Source of the DNA: Discostella pseudostelligera
Taxonomy: Eukaryota > Bacillariophyta > Thalassiosirophyceae > Thalassiosirales > Thalassiosiraceae
Direction of reading: 5' to 3'
DNA length: 31,470 nt
Assembly (NCBI GenBank): GCA_036940085.1
Contig: JALLBK010000086.1
Location: forward strand, 1-31,470
A program made the translations under genes and the position numbers. Below, piece by piece: positions 1 to 8,908 of the stretch (positions are counted from its first letter, which is position 1; every line of letters begins with the position of its first letter). The notes under the pieces were generated by a model that saw only the letters and a program-made list of their open reading frames with translations, was not told where the DNA came from and did no database searches.

Positions 1-189
1 CATTTCTGGCTTAGTCCAACTGAAGGAGTCACCTCGGTGGTTCTGGACGTAAGCTCGAAGGAGCTGTTGAGGGTTAGCTCGTGAGCCCTAGGATACAGAT
101 TGGCTGATGCTGGCTCTCTTTTCGACTCATCTGAGTCTGAGGACAGCGTTGAATACAGGTGTTATAGTGTAACTGTAATTCTTAGTAAG

Positions 190-303
190 GCCAAACTCGC
201 CCATTCATCATAAATCATCAGCCAGAGCTCACTTCGAGCCACCCGGGCGAGTTTGGCGTGACGAACAAATAAATCATCCACCAGAGCTCACTTCGAGCCA
301 CCC
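190..303. repeat. Short direct and inverted repeats upstream of the gag-like ORF
   Basis: A 34-bp block at 211-244 is repeated at 270-303 with two mismatches (59-bp spacing). A perfect 13-bp inverted repeat (GCCAAACTCGCCC at 190-202, its complement at 245-257) brackets the first copy. Both arrangements are read directly from the sequence. The block sits immediately upstream of a retroelement-like ORF, so it may be the remains of an LTR or leader. A replication-slippage duplication would look the same. Confidence 0.7.
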
Positions 304-329
304 ACTCAACAAACCAACACCAATAATCT

Positions 330-995
330 ATGGTGACCTTCAGCAGAGTCGATCTTAAGCTTGCGATCTTCAATTGCATGGTGCAGTTCAAGATCGACCC
401 GATCGTCGATGTGGACAACACCGAGGAAGACTTCAAACGATTTGATCAAAGTCTCCTTCGCCCCGCCAGGTTCGTTCCCTCTGATCACAATGGAGGCAAC
501 TATGGATATGCTGGTCTCATCATGACCAAGGCAGCCTACCAGAAACTTGTCGGGAACTCCACCGCTGTGTTCGTACCCTATCCAAAGCCAAAGTCTTGTA
601 TCCCAACCTACGAAGATGGAGCAAATGATGCAAGCAGGTACCAAACGCAGATGTTATTTGAGCAAGAGCGTGAGGATTATTACACTCAAGAAGCATGCAT
701 TGACACACTCAAGTACTTGATACTCAACAACGTACCCAAACTTGCGCTTGATGAATTGGAAGATGATCGCTTTGGTTTTGCGAATGTAAGCCCACTTGAG
801 ATGATGGAACACCTACGCGCCAACAGCCGTGTCAATGATGCCTACGACGTTTACGAGCTTCTCGATACGTTCCATGATGTAGTACCAATCGCTTCGAAGC
901 AGAAGATGCTCACAGTTAAACCAGTGGCGTTGAGGATGACTGGTGATCGAGAATTTTCGAGCCACTGGGTAAGAAAGGCAGCAAGCGCTGTTTAG
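330..995 (+). pseudogene. Retrotransposon gag-like ORF (Ty1/Copia type), probably a remnant
   Basis: The ORF encodes 221 residues from ATG 330. The middle section has an 'AAYQKLVGNSTAVFVPYPKP' stretch, a run of acidic and aromatic residues, and a 'GFANVSPLEMMEHLR' segment. These resemble the N-terminal Gag region of diatom Copia-like elements, in which a residue-rich 'T..A.FV.P..P' segment is followed by a helix and a 'G...VTP..LL..L' motif. No CCHC zinc knuckle, protease, integrase or reverse transcriptase follows: the ORF stops at 995 and the next gene ends at 1110 on the other strand. The likely state is a truncated gag remnant or an exapted gag gene. The family call rests on recalled similarity and is moderate. 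An unrelated diatom-specific protein is possible. Confidence 0.5.
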
Positions 996-1109
996 CGCCA
1001 GAAAACTATCATCCGCTCTCGCGACCATTACTATCGACAGGTAGATTAAATGTAGAAAGATGTAAGACCATTACCTTACCCCAATTTACCCCATAAACGA
1101 TATCGATCG

Positions 1110-2948
1110 TTACGCAGATGCAAAGAACGGTATCTTCATTTTTCTACCGCTCTCTGCAGCATTATTTCCGGCATCTTTCTTGGCAGCGTTAGCCTTCTCA
1201 CTCAGTGCCTTCAATCCATCCGGTCCATCCGCCCTAGCAATAATCTCATCAGCAACCATCAATCCACTGCGCGTGGCACCCTCCATTGAATCTAAATAAT
1301 CCTGGTAGGTGTAACTTCCCGCCAAGAAAAAGTTGGAGATAGGCGTGGCCTGCTTGGGGCGGAACTTATCCTGACCTGGCTTCTCGCGATACAACGATTG
1401 ACCAAGCTTCACGACATTGCTCCATGTGCATTCCAGCTTACGTGACGATGGGAAAAGCTTGTGGAGTTGATCAATGCAATCCTGGACAATTTGTTTCTCC
1501 GATCGACTGAATGCACGTTCATCGAATACGGCCTGGATGAGACTTCCCTCGCCTTCCTTGTAATACTCGCCAGGGGATGTAACGGCCAAGTCAGCAAAGC
1601 AGGAGAATTCAGCATCGGCAGAGTAGAGGAGGTTGTCAATTCCTCCACCCCTACCATCAGATTGATCGCCCGAAATATCCATCATACGACCCTCATCATT
1701 CATTTCCGTAACCCACCCGTTGAAACGGACTTGGACCGTCGCGATGGGCACCGTGTCAAGATTGTAAATGTTGTCAAACATGGGGAAGTTATCACGGAAG
1801 GATTGAGGTAGGACCTTCTTGATTCCAGGCACGTCCAATGCACACACGACGGCATCAAACTCTCGAAGCTCCTCGCGTGGTCCGACTTTAATGCCCGTCA
1901 CCCGTGTGGGTTTGCCATTTGCATCAGTATCGTAGAGAAGTTCTCGACATCCCGTGGAGAGATTGATTTTCACATTCCTATCCTCCAAATACTTGAGGAT
2001 AGGATCATGCAAACAAGTTTGGGGACTACCCTCGAGCATGCGCAGTACACTCGCCTCGGTTCGGATTGCAAATAACATAAAGATGGTAAGCATGCACCGT
2101 GCAGAGATGTTGTCGCAGTCGACAAATCCAAGTGCATACGCGATGGGATCCCACATTCGATCTAACGATCCACGAGATCCACCGAGCTGGGTAAACCATT
2201 CCGTAAAGGTAATATCATCCAAATCACGGACCATATCCATCCCACCATCAAAATCGAATAGGGCTCGAACAATGGGCGATGTACCCAACCGTAAGGCATT
2301 GTGGAATTTATCGGTCAGACCCAACTGTTCCGTCTTAGCAAAGGCTTGTAATCCACTAATGGGTGCTCCAATTGGAAAACGAAAGTCAAGACTTCCCAAC
2401 GATCCACCTTCATTCACAAATGTGTGAACATGCTCTTTGATACGCAATTCGGTATCAAAAGACCCGGTCCGTTTCATGATACCAAATAGATTGTAATAAC
2501 ACCCAAAGAAGACATGTAATCCCATCTCGATGTGATTCCCATCCTTATCTTGCCAGGAACTGACTTTACCACCGACGAATGGTCGTAGTTCGAACATTTC
2601 GACGTCATGTCCGGCATCGGCCAAGTCCATGGCGGCCACCATACCGGCCAATCCTGCGCCGACGATCCCGATTTTGAGTTTTTCCTTATTGGTTTTGCCC
2701 GGTCCATTTTGGGCACGTGCCATTAGATTTTCATTGAGGAAGGATTTGTTCCCGATTTGTTGTTTGGCTGATTCAGATTTGAAGTCGCTGTCGACGGGTG
2801 CTGTGGTGGACATGAAAAGGGAGGATGCTGACGTAGGGGCGGAGGCTACGCGATGAATGGTGGATGGAAGTTGGAACGCCGAGACCGAGATGGACGCGGC
2901 GGCACAGCATCCGACGACGTAGGCGGTGGCATAAGCGAGACGAACCAT
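1110..2948 (-). CDS. ZDS: Zeta-carotene desaturase, plastid-targeted
   Basis: This intron-less gene encodes 612 residues. Zeta-carotene desaturase converts 9,9'-di-cis-zeta-carotene to lycopene-type products in the plastid, using FAD and passing electrons to plastoquinone. Residues 1-25 form a signal peptide ending in SVSAF, the diatom plastid cleavage motif, followed by a Ser/Ala-rich transit region. A Rossmann FAD-binding motif (IVGAGLAGM, about 95-103) is followed by the acidic end of strand 2 near residue 120. ZDS-type signatures follow: '[16 protein letters not shown]', '[10 protein letters not shown]', '[16 protein letters not shown]' and a C-terminal FAD motif '[19 protein letters not shown]'. 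These fit ZDS better than phytoene desaturase (for example RMWDP.AYALGF.DCDN.SARCML). The ATG at 2946-2948 is the only start that places the signal peptide first. It is divergent from the BASS transporter. Confidence 0.95.
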   Translation of the reverse strand: MVRLAYATAYVVGCCAAASISVSAFQLPSTIHRVASAPTSASSLFMSTTAPVDSDFKSESAKQQIGNKSFLNENLMARAQNGPGKTNKEKLKIGIVGAGLAGMVAAMDLADAGHDVEMFELRPFVGGKVSSWQDKDGNHIEMGLHVFFGCYYNLFGIMKRTGSFDTELRIKEHVHTFVNEGGSLGSLDFRFPIGAPISGLQAFAKTEQLGLTDKFHNALRLGTSPIVRALFDFDGGMDMVRDLDDITFTEWFTQLGGSRGSLDRMWDPIAYALGFVDCDNISARCMLTIFMLFAIRTEASVLRMLEGSPQTCLHDPILKYLEDRNVKINLSTGCRELLYDTDANGKPTRVTGIKVGPREELREFDAVVCALDVPGIKKVLPQSFRDNFPMFDNIYNLDTVPIATVQVRFNGWVTEMNDEGRMMDISGDQSDGRGGGIDNLLYSADAEFSCFADLAVTSPGEYYKEGEGSLIQAVFDERAFSRSEKQIVQDCIDQLHKLFPSSRKLECTWSNVVKLGQSLYREKPGQDKFRPKQATPISNFFLAGSYTYQDYLDSMEGATRSGLMVADEIIARADGPDGLKALSEKANAAKKDAGNNAAESGRKMKIPFFASA

Positions 2949-3391
2949 GATGATGATGTGATGCTATTATCCTTTGAACTACCGCCAATAGTATTATGAT
3001 TATCGTGCGGGGAATGGGTTTGGCTGGAGATGGAGAGATTGCCGCTTCCGCTTCGATATCGTATTGTGGAAAAGGTGATGACGATGACGGGGAATCGCTG
3101 ACTTTCACTGTGATGACGTAACCCCGACGGAATTAATTGTAAGGTAGAATCTCAGGTGAATTTATGCCGGAAAGTCGGGGAGATACAAAAGGACACAAAG
3201 TGAGAGAAACTGAAAGTGAGCACCCCAAAGAAAGACACTGACACATCAGCTTTTCCGGATCTTTTAAGTGTCACCTCAACTCAACCCACCTACCATCAAC
3301 ATCACACCACACACCATGGCGATGGCGGCAGCCGGCAGTAAATCCAACCAACCATCCTATCTCGAGCTACTCCTACATCACAAGCACATCA
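2949..3391. promoter_or_regulatory. Divergent intergenic region between ZDS and the BASS transporter
   Basis: This 443-bp region separates two start codons on opposite strands, so it must hold both promoters. A CRE/bZIP-like TGATGACGTAA lies at 3111-3121. TGACGT cores are known in diatoms as CO2/cAMP/light-responsive elements, but use here is inference. No clear TATA box or longer repeat was recognised. ATG codons at 3316 and 3322 lie upstream of the BASS start in another frame (see findings). Confidence 0.5.
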
Positions 3392-4955
3392 ATGAAGGTT
3401 CATTATTATGTATTCATAACTTCAGTGGCTTCCATTGGCATCGGCAGCCACGCATTTTCGTCACAATCAGTTTGTTATCACACGCAATGCCAATCATTAA
3501 CGCCGGTGGTGTCAATGCCGCTGCCGATACAACGAAATCGACATCATCGAAAATTTTACCAATCGAGTCTACTGCCGACCAGGGAACACCACATACTATC
3601 CAAACATCAATACAAAAGCCGTAGTAGGAGATCTGCATTGTCATCAACGTCCTATGGTGAATCTTCGTTCTCCTCACCACCATCATCCTCGTCATCGTCA
3701 TCATCGACAAATGCTACATCCAAACCATTACCAAAAATAGACCAACTTCTATCGCAATTGACAAGTCTATTTCCATTATTTGTATTAGGATCAGCAATAC
3801 TGGGATCATTCGCTCCGCATACATTGAATTGGGTGAATAATGGCAATTGGATGTCAGGTATGCTTGCTGGGTGAGCATCGCTCAAAAGATACCTCTTTGT
3901 TATCAGATCCATTGATTGTACATTGACACCACTTTAACGTTATCTCTAGAGTAATGTTGGGAACTGGTATGACGCTCGAGCGATCAGACTTTACAAATAT
4001 TCTAGCATCAAAGACTCAACGTCGATCTATTCCCGTGGGCGTACTATGCCAATTCATATTAATGCCACTCTCTGCCTTCCTCATAGGCCGGACTATGTTA
4101 TTGCCCTATCCTGATACTGGTGGGAAACACCTATTTTTAGGCTTGGTACTTGTGGGATGCAGTCCAGGTGGAACGGCATCGAATCTCGTTACACTTATCG
4201 CTGGTGCGGATGTAGCTTTGAGTGTGCTGCTGACGACTTGTAGTACTTTGCTGGCTTCGGCTGTGACTCCATTGTTGACCAAGTTGATTGTCGGAAGTGC
4301 TGTGCCCGTGAGTGGCAAAGCGTTATGTATAGCGTGTGCAAAGGTGGTGTTGGCGCCTGTGGCATTAGGAGTGTTGCTGAATGAATACATGCCACGGCTG
4401 TGCAAATGGGTAAGTGTAATGAACGGGTGTTCGTTTTGGATTGCTGTTGGAGCGAACTCTAATGCAAACTTGCGATACAGGTGTCGAGATGGACTCCATT
4501 TGCGAGTGTACTTTTAGTGGCACTGATATGCGGAGGAGTTGTCGCAAACACTGCCGTGTCGATGGGCTCGTTTCCCGTACGTCTCCTTCTATCGGTTGTT
4601 CTGGTGAGTTTGAATTGTATTTAGGTACATGAATTTGGTCAATATATCTGTGTGTGTTACCACTGACTTCGTTCGAACTGCACGCTCTCGAATGCTGTAG
4701 ACGCATTCGCTTGGTTTTGCTGCTGGATACATGGTTCCGAAGTATGCATTGGGCTTCTCGGAACAAACCGCACGTACAATATCGATTGAGACTGGGATGC
4801 AAAACTCTGCACTTGCTGTAGTCCTTGCGAAAAGTATTGGTGCGGATCCCCTCTCGTATTTGCCAGGTGCATTGAGTGCCACTGCCCATTCGTGTCTAGG
4901 GAGTGGATTGGCAGCATTTTGGAGAGTGATGGATTCAAAAACAACAAAGGAATGA
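3392..4955 (+). CDS. Plastid bile-acid:sodium symporter family (BASS) transporter, four exons
   Basis: Exons are 3392-3870, 3950-4409, 4481-4603 and 4701-4955; all introns are GT-AG (79, 71 and 97 nt) and the joined frame gives 438 residues. BASS proteins are membrane transporters for organic acids or bile-acid-like anions, and plastid members move pyruvate, pantoate or glycolate with sodium or protons. The N-terminus is a signal peptide with SHAF, then a Ser-rich transit region to about residue 110, then about nine hydrophobic segments. Family signatures are present: 'VMLGTGMTLERSDF', the 'GCSPGGTASNLVTLIAGADV' core (sodium-site/crossover region) and 'ARTISIETGMQNSALA' near the end, which is recovered only after splicing exons 3 and 4. 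The substrate cannot be read from sequence. Confidence 0.92.
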
Positions 4956-5661
4956 TAATCTGAAGATGTCAAAGTGTAATCATAATCCATAATCCATTAA
5001 TGCCGATTTTGCTTAGGTTGATTCGTCTCCACGAAATGAGAGAAGATTCATTCACGAGATAATTATTCTTGATCTGATTTGAACCCTCGTGGATGGGAGA
5101 TGCAAGTGGCTGATTGGTTGTTCTCCCGATATTCGAACTTTCATCGTTGCATCCCCAGCAGAGATGGAGCGAAGAGGCGTGAAGTCAATGGTGGTCTCCA
5201 CGTGGAGGAAAATGAGACACTTGGCCTCCACGTGGAGTTACTAAGTGTTCAGGATTGTGAGACAAAAGTCAGGCTACTGATATTTCGGACGTCATGGTTG
5301 AGGTCATTTTTTTCCCACCCTTCTTGTTGTTGTGTGCCCGCTTCATCTTCATGCAATAATCTGCAACGAGATATCTATCGGCATTGGCACTGGGTGATGT
5401 CCTACCGCACTTCCAACATCATCATAATAAGCAAGGGCAGGCTTCATGAACTCACTATTGGATCATCGTGAATAGCCCAGCACACGTCGCACGTCACCAT
5501 GGTCGGCTCTCGCCAGGACGACAACGGCATCGGCATCGGCAATCAACACCGCTGCGCCGATAGCGTCAGAAGTAGCGGGTGATAGTGATACCATTCGAAC
5601 TCGTAGGAGGAGGCCACTCGGCATCGTTCAACATAGCACACTGGACGAATCCATCGTCACA
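4956..5661. promoter_or_regulatory. Intergenic region upstream of the SNF2-like gene
   Basis: The 706 bp between the BASS stop and the SNF2-like ATG contain no convincing gene. A non-ATG open frame at 5079-5471 has no recognisable domain. The notable content is a pair of identical palindromes at 5196-5237 (separate entry). The part close to 5662 probably holds the 5' UTR of the downstream gene. Confidence 0.5.
5196..5237. promoter_or_regulatory. Two copies of the palindrome CTCCACGTGGAG
   Basis: Perfect 12-bp palindromes lie at 5196-5207 and 5226-5237, exactly 30 bp apart. Each is centred on CACGTG, the G-box/E-box bound by bHLH and bZIP proteins. A one-mismatch version occurs at 25873-25884 upstream of SEC11. 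The sequence identity is seen directly; a role in transcription is inference. Confidence 0.55.
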
Positions 5662-8600
5662 ATGACGAACACCAGCAATATCAGTAAGAGCAAGGCTGAA
5701 CGAATCATGGGCCCCAACGAATCCAACTATCGACAAAATTACAATGACTTCGTTACCAATACCATATCGCGGTATGTGGCACGGACGCAATCGAATTTGC
5801 ATACCAATGGGACATTGCCAAACTATGCAGAAATGAGTGTCAGTGAACGAATGTCGGCGCTCAAATTAGTGGATGAGTTGTTGGAACGGTTGACTACTAG
5901 TGAAGATGGCGACAATGCGCTTGTTGGAGCAAAGGGGGTAGCGGGAGCAAGTCGAACTCATGGATCGGATATCACTAGCAACATGGATAGTCAAACATCA
6001 TTTCGCTTGTCTGATGATGGTAGTGGATGCGAGCTGCACGATGACTCAGTGACTATTCTTGGAGGCGAATTCTCACGCGGCAACATTGACACTACTTTTG
6101 GATCGGCTACTACATTAGGACAGGATGGACAACAACTATGCAATGAAACACACGGATCTGAGACCACGATGGGAGAGAATAACCGAGAGTCTACTAGTAC
6201 CGGAGCTACTGAACGGACCAATGACATTTCACTAATGCTCGAGAAGAGCATGAATTTACTGTCCGATGCCGATGATGATGTTGGTTCGGCGGGGGGTGGT
6301 AGTGCTTGTGCTCCTGATGCCGCTGAGGACGAAGAGTCTCGTTTTTCAGAGGGAGAGGATGCACATTGTGACATGAATAGCAGAGTGAAAAGCCAACATA
6401 GACCAAACTATAGTCCACAAAACACAACAACCTCACCCATTGAACGAGCAAGGCACACTCAAGTTGCATTCAATGATGGTAGAAATTTACTTGACACATC
6501 CACAACTCCACCCGTCTTCCCTCCATCAAAACGATATGCGTCTAACTCCGGCAAGCGTGGTCTCAAGACTCGGCATAGAAGCAACCACGATGGTGTCAAC
6601 GACGAGTTGTTCGGGGGTGGACATTTTGATGGTTTCTGCGGTAGAGAAAGTGATAGCGGAATGCACCAGTACTTTCAGGATGACGAAAGTCCTATTCAAC
6701 GGTGTTTTACGAATGATGGATCGGTGTTTGAATGTGATTATGAGATGGCGGAGGATGAACTGCATGATTTGCCGGATCGTCATCGGACGTTGGACGGGGC
6801 AACCTCCAACGCCAAGAACAGAAAGAGTGAGATGAGTGGCAATCGATTGGCCAACTTTGATGGCGAGTCCTCCCTGTATGGCGATGGCGACGTATCTTTC
6901 TGCCATGATGACTACGAACACGACACAGATGACGACGACGTTGATGCTGATCGTGACATGTGCGGGGACAATGTAGAGCGCTCTACTATGCAACAGCACC
7001 ATTCGCAGTGGAGCAGCTTCCGAAATGCCAATGCCAACTTCACGGCTACTCAATTTGACGGAGATGCCGATAACAATGATTCTCCACTACGGAGAGCCAA
7101 ACTATATGGTGAATCTCAGCAAAATTCATCTAGGCAGCAAACTCAACTGAAATGCCAAGGGAGGAGCCGGCTCACGGGAGACATCGATGAGAATGATCCC
7201 ATTCAAACAGTGCGTAATGCATGCCGACGAGCCAAGTGTCTCGAAAAGCAAGGGCTGGATTCTCTGCAAGAGGTAGCGCCCATCGATGTTCGAGTTCGTG
7301 ATGGCATGCATTACCGACTTGACCCATTGCAGTGTCATAATGACAAGGACAAAACCAATAAGCCTTCCGATCAATCACGTTTTGGTGCAGAAACGCCCGT
7401 CAAAGATCCGATTTCCGACTTCCCTAGCTGCGTCTCTGCTCGTTTGAATGCTGGTCTAGCTTTCTTGCTTGATAAGGAGAGGCAGCTAACATCAACCGCC
7501 AATAATGTCGACAATGAAAGCGAAAATCCATGTGCAATCCTCCTGTCAATGTCAATTCATCAAATATTATGCGTTACGTCCAAACTCTTGACTCAGACTA
7601 GCCAATCAACGAGGAAACGACAGCGGTCAAGAAATACATCATCTGTAAAAAACAACCTCACTCCATCCTTGGATTTGTCTTCGAAGGACGGTGAATACCT
7701 TGCTGGTGGGACTTTGATAGTTCTACGTGGGAAAGAGGATATTGAGCAGTGGGAAGTTGCAGTAAGTGATGACGACGACCATGATGAATGTGTGCCTTTT
7801 AATTATCTGAATTTCTAACACCAACTAACTTTCGATATTTTTCTTCGACCTAGTTGCGTGAATATACCTCGCTTTCGGTTCTGAGTAAGTGATGACGACG
7901 ACCATGATGAATATCTGATTTTCTAACACCAACTAACTTTCGATATTGTTCTTCGACCTAGATCATGCGGCAATTCAAGCCAATATTCGCAAACTCGGAC
8001 CCACTGCGGCGAAATGTGCTGGCTTTGATGTTGTGATCTCCACTTATGACGCTGTCAAGACGAAAGAGGTGACGATTCCTGTTGATGCACGTGGGTGCGC
8101 TATTTTAGGTTCAAATGGCCGAAGCGATAATGATGAAGGATGGCTCGCTTCCAGAGCTTCGGGGGCACAGACTGGAGCATCAGCGCAACAAAAGTGTCTG
8201 CCATTGAGTGTTTTACATCGATTGTGCTGGTGCCGTGTTATTTTTCTGGACGTTCTTGGACTTAAAGGTGAGGACTTGCACTGTCTCGGTTTGACAGAAG
8301 TGCTTTTGATTGCATTCCAACGCATATTCTTGATTTGGATTTTAGGTTTCTTGACCAAGCCCGGAACAGCAAGATCCGTGGCTGCCATCGCTCTCAACTC
8401 AAAATCAAGGTACGCTAGTGTAGCTATTAGTAGAGAAACTATTCCATTCATTATCTCGAATCTCACTGTTTACTTGATCCCATAGGTTTGTCCTCTTTGA
8501 ACACGCAGGAGATACATCCAGCAAGGCAGAATCGAAATTCCTTGACAATCGGAAGCAGTTAAGGTGAGTATTTCATGCATGATTTTTGTAGGAAGCAGCT

Positions 8601-8819
8601 TCCACTCGGCTCTGAACACTGATTTCACTCTCTACCCCAACATCTAGCTCGATGCTGCCCCCACTTCATCTACCGGGGCGAATGAAACTGGACACATTTG
8701 TGAATGAATACATTCTCGATGTAAAAAAGACCGGAGGTTCCAGAGAATTAGATTTGCTCGATTCTTCGTCTAAAGATGACACCGAAGACGAGACAGATCA
8801 TGATAATATAACTGAATAA
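5662..8819 (+). CDS. SNF2-like protein with degenerate ATPase lobe 1, six exons
   Basis: Exons are 5662-7761, 7854-7884, 7962-8267, 8346-8409, 8486-8563 and 8648-8819, giving 916 residues. All introns are GT-AG. The first 600 residues are low-complexity, rich in Asp, Ser and Asn, without a recognised domain. Residues about 600-850 align by eye with RecA lobe 1 of SNF2 ATPases: 'LNAGLAFLLDKE', 'CAILLSMSIHQILCVTSKLL' (624-643), 'GGTLIVLRGKEDIEQW', 'FDVVISTYDAV' (732-742), 'LHRLCWCRVIFLDVLGLKG' and 'ALNSKSRFVLF'. The Walker A GLGKT is replaced by SIHQI and the DEAH box by DVLG, and lobe 2 is missing. It is therefore probably not an active ATPase; a scaffold role or decay are both possible. Convergent with the U-box gene, 89 bp apart. 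Confidence 0.72.
7762..7961 (+). repeat. Two near-identical adjacent introns around a 31-nt exon
   Basis: Intron 1 (7762-7853, 92 nt) and intron 2 (7885-7961, 77 nt) share the same first 28 bases (GTAAGTGATGACGACGACCA and the next eight). They also share nearly the same last 47 bases, ending TTCGACCTAG. They differ by about a 15-nt indel and two substitutions. The 31-nt exon between them and the outer exon flanks are not duplicated. Both introns are needed to keep the SNF2-like frame open, so both are real introns. Confidence 0.9.
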
Positions 8820-8908
8820 TTGTAGATGATTATGAAAAGATAATGATTTCGACAAAGTTTGTCACAGTATTTACAAAAAATCGACCATCTCAACCACAAA
8901 GGATAAGC

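Noticed and set aside
1317..1326. TTCCCGCCAA inside the ZDS coding sequence
   Set aside because: A single copy that encodes part of a conserved FAD motif, without any neighbouring repeat; coincidence.
5079..5471. A 130-codon frame upstream of the SNF2-like gene
   Set aside because: It starts with TTG, has no recognised domain, and contains the two CACGTG palindromes; not supported as a gene.
6526..7053. A 175-codon minus-strand frame inside the SNF2-like exon 1
   Set aside because: Hydrophobic-looking sequence caused by antisense of an acidic region; no domain or promoter.
7762..7818. Exon 1 of the SNF2-like gene reading on to a stop at 7818
   Set aside because: It is intron read-through giving an acidic tail; splicing both twin introns restores a continuous SNF2-like alignment.
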